Made by a program: the position numbers and the translations under genes
Part shown: positions 1 to 8,747 of the stretch, piece after piece
Numbering within the stretch: the first letter of the stretch is position 1
Layout of the letters: each line of letters starts with the position of its first letter
Notes under the pieces: model-generated
What the model saw: the letters and a program-made list of their open reading frames with translations, nothing else
Databases searched by the model: none
Told to the model about the DNA's origin: nothing
Source of the DNA: Wukongibacter sp050859025
Lineage (GTDB): Bacteria > Bacillota > Clostridia > Peptostreptococcales > Caminicellaceae
Length of the DNA stretch: 64,000 nucleotides
Assembly: GCF_050859025.1 (NCBI RefSeq)
Contig: NZ_CP138200.1
Span: forward strand, 3,782,001 to 3,846,000
Reading direction: 5' to 3'

Positions 1-686
1 TCCATCTCTTTTTTATCGTATAATTCTTCATGAGATATTATATAATAATTGGCTTCCAACTCCTCTATTTTCTCTATCATTGGAAGTACTTTTTCCTTAG
101 TATAACCATATACGCCATTGTATCTGGTTCCATAAATACAATCCCCTAAAAATAGAACTTTCTCTTCTGGAACATAAACTACTGATGAATCATTGGTATG
201 ATCTCCTCCTATTGATTTTACTATACATGTTATTCCTCCTAAATCTATCTCAATGCTATCATTAAAGGTAATATCTAAATCACCTATATTAAAATCCTCT
301 CTATGGAGAATCTCTTTTTTTATACATTCAATTGTAAAATCCGAAAAAATTCCTTCCTTAGCGTATCTTTCTAATGACGCATCATCCCAGCTTAGTTCTT
401 TCATCTCCTTAAGCTTTTCTTGTGTATTCTCATGGGCAATTGTCACTAAGTCCATTTCTCTTATCCCAAATATATGATCCCAATGCCAGTGAGTTATTAT
501 TAAATATTTCAACATTGGAATATCCATTTTTCCTATCTCCGCCAAAAACTCCTTTGCATGTCTTGGAGAATTGCCTGAATCCACTACTAAACTATATTTA
601 TTACCACATATAAGCCCTAAGGCGGGCCTATCTGTTTCGCTGCTCTGTGGCATATAAAAGACTTTATCTGTTAATTTCTTAATCAT
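1..686 (-). CDS. MBL-fold metallohydrolase (3' end outside window)
   Basis: The frame opens with an ATG at 686 (MIKKLTDKVFYMPQSS) and stays open to the window edge, so the C-terminus is missing. The metal-binding motif of the metallo-beta-lactamase fold is plain near residue 71: THWHWDH (HxHxDH). A later GGDHTNDSSVV stretch carries the next His, and LFLGDCIYG supplies the bridging Asp. The fold hydrolyses varied substrates (lactones, thioesters, phosphodiesters), so the substrate cannot be named. A GGGGG-type ribosome binding site lies just before the start. It is transcribed away from the DUF4438 gene. Confidence 0.85.
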   Translation of the reverse strand, partial: MIKKLTDKVFYMPQSSETDRPALGLICGNKYSLVVDSGNSPRHAKEFLAEIGKMDIPMLKYLIITHWHWDHIFGIREMDLVTIAHENTQEKLKEMKELSWDDASLERYAKEGIFSDFTIECIKKEILHREDFNIGDLDITFNDSIEIDLGGITCIVKSIGGDHTNDSSVVYVPEEKVLFLGDCIYGTRYNGVYGYTKEKVLPMIEKIEELEANYYIISHEELYDKKEM

Positions 687-836
687 ATGTATCCCCCTTT
701 TTTAGCTAAATTAACTATTCCTTTAATCTAACTATATATATTGTTGATCCTTATTTCAATTATACACTTTAAATACTGACAACTGTATGTCAATTTTTCA
801 TAACAAATCTTAAATTTTTCTATTTTTTAATTAATA

Positions 837-866
837 TTACAATTACTTATCTACTTATGATATAAT
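837..866 (+). promoter_or_regulatory. sigma-A promoter of the DUF4438 gene
   Basis: TTACAA at 837-842, an 18-nt spacer and TATAAT at 861-866. The -10 is extended by TG at 858-859, which offsets the poor -35. It sits about 75 nt upstream of the start at 939. The 250-nt divergent region also holds an inverted repeat TGACA/TGTCA near 776-792 and a TTGAAA-N17-TATAGT candidate for the minus-strand hydrolase. Confidence 0.55.
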
Positions 867-938
867 TATTTCGCCTAGAAAATAATGCCATATATTTATT
901 TAAGTAATTAAATCTATAGCCTTAGGAGGGGTAAATAT

Positions 939-1793
939 ATGATTAAAACAAATAAGGATAAGCTTGTTATTCAATCGGTACAAGGTAAGATTCATCATCC
1001 ACTTGGTCGTAATTACAGAATTTCCTATGAAGGTGAACCAAGGATAGTACCTGCAACTGGAGGTATAACCTATAATGTTCATGTTGGCGACCCTGCATTC
1101 GGTTGGGAGTGTGACCACGTTGAACCTAGTGTTTCTATTCGTAATGAAACAAAACCTGAAAATGATGCCATGATGAATCTTGCTTGTCCAGGCAACCTTG
1201 CAAGAGTAGTATCTGGTGAAGCTAAGGGAGCAATTGGCTATGTATTAGGTGGTCATGGTGGTATAGAACACACCATTATAGAATTCTCTGATGATGATAT
1301 GGAAAAAATGGCAATTGATGATAAAATTCTTATTAAAGCTCATGGTCAAGGATTAAAGCTAATCGATTATCCTGATATTTCAATGACAGGAATCGATCCC
1401 TGTGTTTTTTCTAAGATACCAATTGAAGAAAAGGACGGAAAGCTTCAATTTCCAGTGGTTTGCAAGATACCTGCTGTACTTATGGGTTCTGGTATAGGTA
1501 GTTCCAATAGTCATTCTGGCGATTATGACATAATGACACAGGATACAGCTTTAATTAAGAATTTAGGAATAGATAAACTTAAATTTGGTGATTTTGTTTT
1601 ACTTGAAGATTGTGATAATACCTTTGGTAGAGGATATCTAAAGGGTTCGGTAACAATAGGACTTGTTATACATAGTGATTGCATTAAGGCCGGTCATGGA
1701 CCCGGAATTAGTACCTTTATGTCCTGCAAGAAGCCACTAATTGAGGCTAAAATTGATAAGAATGCTAATATTAAAAATTACGTAAATAAGTAA
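939..1793 (+). CDS. DUF4438 family protein
   Basis: A 284-residue soluble protein with no signal peptide or membrane segment. Sequence features recalled from the DUF4438 family (known from Thermotoga and Clostridia) are visible: the GGITYNVHVGDPAFGWECDH stretch near residue 43, GNLARVVSGEAKGAIGYVLGGHGG near 95, and a GHGPG motif near the C-terminus. The family has no established reaction; the many conserved His, Asp and Gly residues would suit a metal-dependent enzyme, but that is inference. The ATG follows TAGGAGGGG by 8 nt. It is a single-gene unit with its own promoter and terminator. Confidence 0.8.
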   Translation: MIKTNKDKLVIQSVQGKIHHPLGRNYRISYEGEPRIVPATGGITYNVHVGDPAFGWECDHVEPSVSIRNETKPENDAMMNLACPGNLARVVSGEAKGAIGYVLGGHGGIEHTIIEFSDDDMEKMAIDDKILIKAHGQGLKLIDYPDISMTGIDPCVFSKIPIEEKDGKLQFPVVCKIPAVLMGSGIGSSNSHSGDYDIMTQDTALIKNLGIDKLKFGDFVLLEDCDNTFGRGYLKGSVTIGLVIHSDCIKAGHGPGISTFMSCKKPLIEAKIDKNANIKNYVNK

Positions 1794-1801
1794 CTTGTAA
1801 G

Positions 1802-1850
1802 TGGGGATGTCTCTTCAAGCTATTCTGCAAGACATCCCCATTTTCTTTTA
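1802..1850 (+). terminator. rho-independent terminator after DUF4438 gene
   Basis: The 10-bp stem TGGGGATGTC (1802-1811) pairs with GACATCCCCA (1831-1840) and is followed by TTTTCTTTTA. It lies 9 nt after the stop codon. Confidence 0.85.
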
Positions 1851-1987
1851 ATTTATAATACTTATTTAAAAATCTCTTTTAAAGTGAATTACATCACTTT
1901 TATACCTTACAAACAATTCCAGTTTTATACCTATTACTGTTATCGGAACACCATAATCGGTATACTATGAGCTAGAACATCCAATAT

Positions 1988-2263
1988 TTATACTATGTCT
2001 TTCTCGTTTCTAATTATTCTTCTAATACTATGCTCAGTAAGGTAATATTTCTTAGATAACTCTTTAACGGATATTCCTTGATTATATCTATAAAATATCT
2101 CTTTATTTCTTGCATTCAAGCTATCCCTTACACCGCTATTTTCTCCCCAAGCCTTCCTATTCTCACTTTTTCTGGGGATATATAAATAACTTCCATCTAT
2201 ATATTGTTGAATTAGTTTAATTAAATCCTCTGGTAATATATTCTGTGCCTTTTTATATTTCAT
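1988..2263 (-). CDS. CD3324 family small HTH protein
   Basis: A 91-residue protein resembling the CD3324 family of Clostridia. The N-terminal half reads NILPEDLIKLIQQYIDGSYL followed by YIPRK and WGENSGVR; the C-terminal half (about residues 58-86) is a helix-turn-helix, ISVKELSKKYYLTEHSIRRI, of the Mor/resolvase-like type. A DNA-binding role is likely and the targets are unknown. The ATG at 2263 follows an AGGAGC ribosome binding site. It stands alone; the next gene upstream is a 39-codon ORF more than 250 nt away. Confidence 0.8.
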   Translation of the reverse strand: MKYKKAQNILPEDLIKLIQQYIDGSYLYIPRKSENRKAWGENSGVRDSLNARNKEIFYRYNQGISVKELSKKYYLTEHSIRRIIRNEKDIV

Positions 2264-2331
2264 GATCCTTGCTCCTATCTACATTTTGATTTGTAAATAT
2301 TAAAGCAAAGACTACAGAAAAATATCTTAGC

Positions 2332-2421
2332 CTAAATTAATTTGACCTGCTGTGCTAGTTCCTTGTACTTTGGATATTAATATTCCTTAAGCACTTAAAT
2401 TTTTATATTTCCACTTTGCTA
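2332..2421. repeat. dispersed intergenic repeat, copy 1 (pair with 56693-56780)
   Basis: This stretch and 56693-56780 share the order ctgtRctagtt, then ggatattaatat, then cttaagc.ctta and a run of atttc/actttgct-like sequence. The two copies differ by many substitutions. No coding capacity is seen. Confidence 0.4.
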
Positions 2422-2524
2422 TAGAGATTCCAGTCAAAACTTTAATTTATACACATCAAAAATCCTAAGAAGCATCGGATATTTTAATATGTATAAATTA
2501 AGATTTACTTGGAACTCTATATAA
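2420..2524. repeat. palindromic intergenic repeat, copy 1
   Basis: The left arm (tatagagattccagtcaaa, then actttaatttataca) is the inverted counterpart of the right arm (tgtataaattaag, then atttacttggaactctatata), with a few mismatches over about 33 nt and a 30-nt centre. Decayed copies lie at 10791-10890 and 57601-57705. All three are intergenic. The stop codon of the 39-residue ORF falls within the right arm. Confidence 0.5.
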
Positions 2525-2636
2525 CTAGGCGATTTAATCTAATAAAATCCGGCTCCGAACAAGACTTTATTATGTCTTTTTCATGTAGTCTTTGCACGGA
2601 GCCTAGCTCGGCAGTAAGCTGTGTCTTATATTTCAT
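2517..2636 (-). CDS. hypothetical 39-residue protein
   Basis: ATG at 2636 preceded at ideal distance by GAGGAGGA, the best ribosome binding site in this intergenic stretch. The product starts MKYKTQLTAELGSV and continues with RLHEKDIIKSCSEPDFIR before stopping at 2517. It is charged and probably helical, with no membrane segment and one Cys. The length and the QRLHEK..I......E.D.I.L order faintly recall Spo0E-like aspartyl-phosphate phosphatases, but the SQELD signature is missing, so no function is assigned. The last codons run into a palindromic repeat, so the C-terminus may have been replaced by it. Confidence 0.4.
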   Translation of the reverse strand: MKYKTQLTAELGSVQRLHEKDIIKSCSEPDFIRLNRLVI

Positions 2637-2849
2637 ATATAATCCTCCTCAATTTGAGTCTATATTGATAAACTGAGCTTGCAAGATGATTTTATCATAC
2701 ATGTAAGCCTGTTTACAAGGTACCGCTATACATTAATGTAGAACTGTAAAACATAATATTTTCTATATAGAACACATTTATGAATTTACATTTTGATTTC
2801 TATATTATAGAAACTCCTAAAAAGATATTTTTATAGGATGTATAGCTAT

Positions 2850-2894
2850 AAAATGAAAAATAGGAATCTCAGAATAACTACTTTCTAAGACTCC
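2850..2894 (-). terminator. terminator of the molybdenum hydroxylase operon
   Basis: A 12-bp stem (2863-2874 with 2883-2894, two G-U pairs, 8-nt loop), followed in the minus direction by TATTTTTCATTTTA. It lies about 50 nt after the stop of the large subunit. Confidence 0.65.
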
Positions 2895-2944
2895 CTAAAA
2901 ATGATCTCAAGGAACTTTTTTATGAAATGAACCCTCAAATCTGT

Positions 2945-5245
2945 CTAAAACTTCATATTAATACTTTTAAAGACTTTCTCTGGCGTAATTGGTAAGCTTT
3001 TTATATATGCTCCTACAGCATTATATACAGCATGGGCTATTGCTGGAGGCGGTGTATTTATTACAACCTCGCCTATAGATTTAGCTCCAAATGGCCCAGT
3101 TGGTTCATAACTCGATTCAAACTCCACTCTCATATTTCTAATATCTTTTCTGCAAGGAACTTTATACTGCATAAATGTATTTGTTTCCATCTTTCCCCTA
3201 TCACTATATATGACATCCTCATACATTGCCATACCAATCCCCTGCACCAACCCACCTTCTACTTGAATCCTCGCAAGGTTGGTATTAATAACTGTTCCAC
3301 AATCCACAACAGCCACATAGTCAACCAAATCTATCTCACCTGTTTCCTTATCTACCTCTACCTCGGCAAAGCCTGCAATAAATGGAGGAGGGCTTGTATC
3401 TCCACCAAAGAATCCGTTTCCAATAAGTTGAGCCCTTCCCCCTCCCGATATTATTCGAAGGGCTATTTCATTAAGTGATATAGAACATCCTCCATCTATG
3501 CTTCTTACAGCTTCTCCATCAAATATGATATTCTCCTTAGATACACCTAAAAGTTTTGCACCATACTCAACTATCTGTCCTTTTATATCCTCAGCAGCCT
3601 TAATTACTGCATTTCCCGTAACATAGGTTGTGCTTGAGGCATATGAGCCTGGATCATAGGGAGAAATGTCCGTATCCGCTGAATTCACTATAATCTTATC
3701 CATTGATGTTTCAAGAATCTCCGCTGCCATTTGGGCAAGTATGGTATCAGAGCCTGTTCCCATGTCGGTAGCACCTACCAAAAGACTGTAGGAGCCATCA
3801 TCATTTAGCTTAATCACTGCCGAAGCCGTATCAATACCAGCAATTCCAGAGCCCTGCATTGTTATAGCCATTCCTACACCTCTAACCTTAGAATCACTAA
3901 TAACTTTTCTAGGATATTTTTCCTTCCATCCAATAAGTTCCTTTCCTCTTTCAATACATAGGTCTAGGGTAGAACTTTTTAGAACTACAGGACAACCTTC
4001 CTTAGATCCATCTAGTACAGGATTTGCATCTCCCTCTCTAATTAAGTTCTTCTCTCTAAGCAGTGATGGGTCTATATTTAATTTTTCAGCTAAAATATTT
4101 ATTGTAGATTCAACTGCGAATGCTCCTTGAGTAGCTCCATAGCCTCTTAATGCTCCAGCCGTCATTTTATTAGTATATACTGCCTTTCCAATATATCTAA
4201 CTGCCTTGGCTCTATTATATAGAGGAAGGGTTTTATGACCTACAAGCATAAATACCGTTGATGCATGTTCACCGTAGGCCCCCGTATCAGCTAAAGCATT
4301 GATATCAATTGCTTTTATATTCCCCTCCTTATCAGCACCAATTCTAACCTTTATCTCCATTGCATGACGACTAGTAGTACAACTAAAGGTTTCTTTTCTA
4401 TCGTAAACTATTTTCGCAGGCTTTCCGGTTTTCATAGAAACTATAGCTGGAAAAATCTCTACCGATGCGGATTGTTTACCTCCAAACCCTCCACCAATTC
4501 TTGGCTTAACTACTCTAACCTTACTTCTGGGAATTTCAAGGGCATTAGCAAGAATCCTTCGAACATGAAAGGGAATTTGTGTTGAGCTTACAACAGAAAG
4601 CCTTCCATACTGATCTATATATGTAAGGGCACGGTATGTTTCCATCATGGCGTGGGCTTGCCCCTGAGTATAATAGGTTTCCTCAACTACAATATCACTA
4701 TTTTCAAATTCCATATCAACATCTTCTACTTCAATTTTATATGAAGATGCAATATTTCTATCCTTGTCCATTCCTATGTCAAAATTTATGTGAAGATCAT
4801 CCTCAGGATGGACTATAGATGAGTGGCCCATGGCCTTTGTAAAATCTAATACTGGTTCTAAAACATCATATTCAACCTTAATAAGCTTCATAGCCTTTAG
4901 AGCAGCTCTTTCATCCTTTGCTGCTATAATTGCAACCTCATCTCCAACATATCGTACATACTCGTCTAAGATTAATCGGTCATAAGGGGATGGCTCTGGA
5001 TATGACTGTCCTGCCGTTGTAAATCGTATATTGGGTACATCTTTATATGTTAATACACATTCAACTCCACTGACCTTCTTTGCACTTTCTACATCAATGC
5101 TCTTTATCTTTGCAAAAGCATGGGGGCTTCTTAAAATTTTTACAGTTAGAGCATGATAATCATATAAATCATCTGTATAAACGGGCTTTCCCGTTGCAAT
5201 ATCCATACCGTCAATCTTAGATACTGGTTTATTTACATATCGCAT
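2945..5245 (-). CDS. xanthine dehydrogenase family, molybdopterin-binding subunit
   Basis: A 766-residue catalytic subunit of a molybdenum hydroxylase. The N-terminal aldehyde oxidase/xanthine dehydrogenase a/b hammerhead domain spans about residues 15-130 and is followed by two cofactor-binding domains. The cofactor loop GGGFGGK is at 251-257, ALRGYGATQGAF near 365, and FGAKSIGEVVINTPPPA near the C-terminus carries the Glu expected to activate water. The family hydroxylates purines, aldehydes or N-heterocycles at a Mo-pterin centre. It is the last gene of a three-gene operon (FAD, 2Fe-2S, Mo). A purine-riboswitch-like leader argues for a purine substrate (inference). No XdhC/MobA-type maturation gene is in the window. 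Confidence 0.93.
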   Translation of the reverse strand: MRYVNKPVSKIDGMDIATGKPVYTDDLYDYHALTVKILRSPHAFAKIKSIDVESAKKVSGVECVLTYKDVPNIRFTTAGQSYPEPSPYDRLILDEYVRYVGDEVAIIAAKDERAALKAMKLIKVEYDVLEPVLDFTKAMGHSSIVHPEDDLHINFDIGMDKDRNIASSYKIEVEDVDMEFENSDIVVEETYYTQGQAHAMMETYRALTYIDQYGRLSVVSSTQIPFHVRRILANALEIPRSKVRVVKPRIGGGFGGKQSASVEIFPAIVSMKTGKPAKIVYDRKETFSCTTSRHAMEIKVRIGADKEGNIKAIDINALADTGAYGEHASTVFMLVGHKTLPLYNRAKAVRYIGKAVYTNKMTAGALRGYGATQGAFAVESTINILAEKLNIDPSLLREKNLIREGDANPVLDGSKEGCPVVLKSSTLDLCIERGKELIGWKEKYPRKVISDSKVRGVGMAITMQGSGIAGIDTASAVIKLNDDGSYSLLVGATDMGTGSDTILAQMAAEILETSMDKIIVNSADTDISPYDPGSYASSTTYVTGNAVIKAAEDIKGQIVEYGAKLLGVSKENIIFDGEAVRSIDGGCSISLNEIALRIISGGGRAQLIGNGFFGGDTSPPPFIAGFAEVEVDKETGEIDLVDYVAVVDCGTVINTNLARIQVEGGLVQGIGMAMYEDVIYSDRGKMETNTFMQYKVPCRKDIRNMRVEFESSYEPTGPFGAKSIGEVVINTPPPAIAHAVYNAVGAYIKSLPITPEKVFKSINMKF

Positions 5246-5246
5246 T

Positions 5247-5696
5247 TTATTCCACCCCCAAATATTTTTTCACTGCCCTTAGTTGTCCAAGGTAACCAGT
5301 ACATCTACAAAGATTTCCTGTTAGATAATGTATAATGTCCTCTTCAGTTGGATTCTCCATCTCTCTTTTTAGAGCAAGCACAGTCATTATAAAGCCAGGA
5401 CTGCAAAATCCACATTGTTCAGCACCTTCATTGACTAAAAAGTATGCAAATTCATTAGCTTCCTCTTGAACTCCTTCGATAGTAGTGATATTTTTTCCAT
5501 TTGCCCTTACTGAAAGAGTAGAACATGAAAGAACAGGTTTATCATCTAGCCAAACCGTACATAATCCGCAAGAACCTGTATCACAGCCTTTTTTAACACT
5601 TAAAAAACCATATCGTCTTAAGGTATCAGCTAAAAATTCATCATACAGTGTTTCTAATTCCGTTGGTTGATTATTTATTATGACATTAATTTTCAT
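5247..5696 (-). CDS. xanthine dehydrogenase family, 2Fe-2S subunit
   Basis: A 149-residue two-cluster iron-sulfur subunit. The plant-type ferredoxin cluster ligands lie in CDTGSCGLCTVW (about residues 39-50) plus the Cys of VLSCSTL. The second, alpha-helical cluster uses QCGFCSPGF and LTGNLCRCTGY. It passes electrons from the Mo centre to the FAD subunit. Its start overlaps the end of the FAD gene by 4 nt (ATGA) and its stop is one base before the Mo-subunit start, which implies translational coupling and equal stoichiometry. All eight expected Cys ligands are present. Confidence 0.93.
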   Translation of the reverse strand: MKINVIINNQPTELETLYDEFLADTLRRYGFLSVKKGCDTGSCGLCTVWLDDKPVLSCSTLSVRANGKNITTIEGVQEEANEFAYFLVNEGAEQCGFCSPGFIMTVLALKREMENPTEEDIIHYLTGNLCRCTGYLGQLRAVKKYLGVE

Positions 5697-6484
5697 GATA
5701 AAACCTCCAGTATTGCTCTTTTTATAAGAACTTTACATATAGATCTACGGTATTCTTTACTGCCCCTCATATTGCTTCCAAAGGTCAACTCATTTACAGC
5801 TAACATAGCAGCATGTTCAATCTCTTCCACTGTTTCATTACTATTAGTCAAATAGGATGATGCTTCCTTTGCAATTTCTGCTCTTTGTGGTCTAGCTCCT
5901 ACTACTATCTTCCAATCCTTATCCAATTTTGAAACGGATATATTTAAGATGGCATAGTCACTTTTTGAATTTCTCATCATTTTGAAAACTGCTCTTCTAT
6001 TCGACTTTGGAATAATGATTTTGATAAGAATATCTCTCTCCACACCATTTTTTAAAAACTCTTCCAGTAAAATCTCTCCACCACTATGAAGTACAACCTT
6101 TGCTTCAAGACATAAAAGTGCTGTAATAAAATCTGAAAACCCATACCTTGAATAAACAGTCGCACCAACAGTAACAATATTTCTAAGCTGTACACCTACT
6201 ATATGTTCTACGGATTTAGGCAATATACCATCAAAATATTTTTTCATAACAGAGCTTGTCTCTACTTGACGAAACGTTGTCATAGCCCCTATTTCAACTA
6301 TATTTTCACCTTCAGCAATAAAATCTAAATTGAGATTGGACAAATCAATTGCTGTTCCAATCTTTTGTGATCCCATTCTCAAAAAACCACAACCACCTAA
6401 TATTTTATTATTTCTTTTTTCTATTAAAGCTTTATATGCTTCCTCTAAAGTTTCAGGTAGTAAATAGTTCTGTATGGCTAGCAC
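5693..6484 (-). CDS. xanthine dehydrogenase family, FAD-binding subunit
   Basis: A 263-residue FAD subunit with a PF00941-type FAD-binding domain over residues 1-165, including the ILGGCGFLRMG loop and LRNIVTVGATVYSRYGFSD, and a CO-dehydrogenase flavoprotein C-terminal domain at the end. It transfers electrons from the 2Fe-2S subunit to NAD+ or another acceptor. The start is a GTG at 6484, 8 nt after AAGGGGG; no better ATG exists. It is the first gene of the operon, about 400 nt downstream of the putative promoter and behind a riboswitch-like leader. Confidence 0.9.
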   Translation of the reverse strand: MLAIQNYLLPETLEEAYKALIEKRNNKILGGCGFLRMGSQKIGTAIDLSNLNLDFIAEGENIVEIGAMTTFRQVETSSVMKKYFDGILPKSVEHIVGVQLRNIVTVGATVYSRYGFSDFITALLCLEAKVVLHSGGEILLEEFLKNGVERDILIKIIIPKSNRRAVFKMMRNSKSDYAILNISVSKLDKDWKIVVGARPQRAEIAKEASSYLTNSNETVEEIEHAAMLAVNELTFGSNMRGSKEYRRSICKVLIKRAILEVLS

Positions 6485-6689
6485 TTGTATTCCCCCTTAA
6501 GTATCAGTGATGTTACTATATCAATGCACAAAAGGCCATATGGTTTCATGACCTTTTCTATTAGTAATCATCTGTTATAGATAATTTTCTTTAAAATCTA
6601 TTATTTTCTTAAGCTTTAATATTTACGTCTCAACAAAACTCAGGAGTATTAATTTTCCTCTATATAATCAGATTTTTCTTCTAGAAATA

Positions 6690-6727
6690 CTCAAAAAAAA
6701 CTAGAGCTCCCTATGAGAGACCTCTAG
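6690..6727 (-). terminator. leader terminator (expression platform of the riboswitch)
   Basis: In the minus direction the hairpin CTAGAG.TCTCTC / GGGAG.TCTAG (6701-6726) is followed by eight uninterrupted T residues (6693-6700). It lies between the aptamer and the FAD gene, so it can act as an attenuator. An antiterminator is possible: CTCCTATG from the aptamer 3' side can pair with CATAGGGAG of the terminator with one bulged G. Confidence 0.75.
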
Positions 6728-6776
6728 ATTTAATGAAAGTATATATCAATATTAAACATCAAAAAATCCAATATCT

Positions 6777-6850
6777 TATCACCATAGGAGGATAATTTAC
6801 GGTTATCCAGTAGAGACTCCCAGACCATATTTCTAGGATTATACGAGAGA
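6777..6850 (-). ncRNA. purine riboswitch aptamer, variant core
   Basis: The minus-strand RNA reads GUAUAAUCC (J1/2), a 6-bp P2 CCUAGA/UCUGGG with loop AAUAUGG, J2/3 GAGUCUCUAC, a 6-bp P3 GGAUAA/UUAUCC with loop CCGUAAA, then UCCUAUGG. This is the purine-riboswitch architecture, including both kissing loops. C is at the position that selects guanine-type ligands (74; window 6787). Unlike consensus, the base before it is C instead of the near-invariant A73 (6788), 72 is U, 48 is C, and P1 is weak (G-U pairs and a bulge). Being followed by a terminator, it should act as an OFF switch if ligand stabilises P1. Confidence 0.82.
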
Positions 6851-6895
6851 AATGTAATTCATATTAATTTCGTAAAATCTTTTTAACCCAAAACA

Positions 6896-6924
6896 AATAT
6901 AACATAGAATATAACAGATTTCAA
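6896..6924 (-). promoter_or_regulatory. sigma-A promoter of the riboswitch/hydroxylase operon
   Basis: TTGAAA (6919-6924), 17-nt spacer, TATATT (6896-6901) on the minus strand. Transcription would start near 6889, giving a leader of about 400 nt that contains the aptamer and the T8 terminator. Confidence 0.65.
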
Positions 6925-7038
6925 CAAATTTCTTGTATTTTTATCTGTATAGTTCCGATATTGTTCGGCTTTATATAAACAATCTAATATTTTAATAAGC
7001 ATATAATTCGTTATATTATAAAAATATATTTTTTTGTA

Positions 7039-8733
7039 CTAAAACTCAAAATATAGAACAAAGCCACTACCCTCGTCGCTATTTATTGCCATTTTTCCAC
7101 CTAGTTCACTTACTCTATTTTTCATTCCACTAAGCCCATTTCCGAATACTATCTCTCCAGTTCCTCCCCCATTATCGACAATATATATTTGGAACTTTTC
7201 CATAGAAAAAACAATAGTAATGTATGCATTATCAGCTTTACCATGCTTTATCGAATTAGTTAAGGCTTCCTGCACAATACGTTTTATAGTTTTATACTGT
7301 TTATGGTTAATGACTTTTTTGCTGTCAGTCATGTTAAAATCTATAGATAAGCCAATTTTTTCAAAGAAACCTATAGTTTCTATTAAATCATATTTTAGTG
7401 AAGCTAAGTTATCATTATTAGCTTTATTAACGGACAGCGATGTATTTAAATCTCTATAATTTAAGCCTAGCAAACCCACGGCTTCATTCAATGTGCTAAT
7501 AGATAAGTCCTTATCCTTCTTACAAGATATCTTTGCCATTTCAAGAAGCTTTATTATTATTGTAAGTGAATGCCCAAGTATGTCATGAAGTTCACCTGCT
7601 ACGAAGCTTTCCACTCTTATTTTAGATGCCTCTATTTTCATATCTATTTTTTTTCTCAGTTTTCTATTGGAATAATCAAGTTCCTCAGTTTTTTTATTAA
7701 GCTGATTTCTTAATTCCATATAATTTGTTATATTATAAAATACAATTATGTATCCTATATGTCCTAAAAGCTTTTTTTCTATTTCTAACTTGCTTATACT
7801 AAAGTATCCATGATTTTTTATAAACACAGCGTCATGTTTTATATCTTCTATATAAATTATTTTTTTATCAAGCTCTAAAAAATTTATGTTTCTCTTTATA
7901 TCACATTCAGAAATCAAAAAAACTTCTGTTGCTTTCTCATTAAAATCAATAAGATTATTATTTGCATCTGTTATAAGTACTATTGAACCAATATGACTAA
8001 CAATATCATCTTTAACTATCGGTAAAACATCTAATAGTTCCTGTTTAAATATTGCATAAATAAATAATAATATTGATATTGAAAATGCTATTGGCGTAAT
8101 ATCAAAGCTAAATCTGACACCAAGCAGCCTAAAGATTTTTTTAGATATTCTAAGTAAATAAATTATATTAAATACAAGGGGAAAAATAATAGCTCCCAAT
8201 ATAGTAATATACTTACACATATTGTTGTAAGCTTCTTTAAGCTTTTTTAAACAAAAATAGAATCCAAAAAAGGTTGTAATATACTGTATTGTCATATGTA
8301 CATAAAATAATATACCAAAATCATCTCCTGAGAACTCATATCTACTGTAGAAAAGATAATGAAAGGGATTGGTTACCACAACCAAGAATTGTAAACAGGC
8401 AATAGTATAGAGTACTATTTTTATTCTTTTTTTGATCGGTTTGGAAAATGCATATATATGAGAGAATTCCAAAAATGTTACTTCCAATAAACAAATACCA
8501 AAATATTGAAATACTATAAAAAGCCATCTGAGATCTGTATTGTATGATACTGTCTTCAATATTTTAGCAAGAAGCCAAATCATAATAGCAGCTTGCATAT
8601 ATAAAAAGGAATATAGTAATTTTGTCTTTTTTGATTTTAAATATATAACTGTATTAGCAAATATATTTATAGTAAGGAGTATAATATGCCAAACCAGTAT
8701 ATAAAATATTTTATGCTTTACTACTTCGCTCAT
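7039..8733 (-). CDS. sensor histidine kinase, 7TM-PAS-HisKA_3 type
   Basis: A membrane kinase of the NarX/DesK-like class. The N-terminal 230 residues hold about seven hydrophobic segments (7TM-type sensor), followed by a PAS-like domain, a coiled coil and a DHp domain with ELHDILGHSLT, in which the His is the phosphorylation site. The HATPase domain shows EALTNSIKHG (N box), VDNGGG (G1) and GNGLSGMKNRV (G2). It is the last gene of a three-gene operon and should phosphorylate the response regulator just upstream. The ATG at 8733 is preferred over the codon 12 nt upstream because GGAG lies 6 nt before it. Confidence 0.9.
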   Translation of the reverse strand: MSEVVKHKIFYILVWHIILLTINIFANTVIYLKSKKTKLLYSFLYMQAAIMIWLLAKILKTVSYNTDLRWLFIVFQYFGICLLEVTFLEFSHIYAFSKPIKKRIKIVLYTIACLQFLVVVTNPFHYLFYSRYEFSGDDFGILFYVHMTIQYITTFFGFYFCLKKLKEAYNNMCKYITILGAIIFPLVFNIIYLLRISKKIFRLLGVRFSFDITPIAFSISILLFIYAIFKQELLDVLPIVKDDIVSHIGSIVLITDANNNLIDFNEKATEVFLISECDIKRNINFLELDKKIIYIEDIKHDAVFIKNHGYFSISKLEIEKKLLGHIGYIIVFYNITNYMELRNQLNKKTEELDYSNRKLRKKIDMKIEASKIRVESFVAGELHDILGHSLTIIIKLLEMAKISCKKDKDLSISTLNEAVGLLGLNYRDLNTSLSVNKANNDNLASLKYDLIETIGFFEKIGLSIDFNMTDSKKVINHKQYKTIKRIVQEALTNSIKHGKADNAYITIVFSMEKFQIYIVDNGGGTGEIVFGNGLSGMKNRVSELGGKMAINSDEGSGFVLYFEF

Positions 8734-8747
8734 TTTAATCTCCATCT

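Noticed and set aside
2517..2636. Assignment of the 39-residue ORF to the Spo0E phosphatase family
   Set aside because: The SQELD signature and the C-terminal helix are missing; the likeness is limited to length and a few positions.
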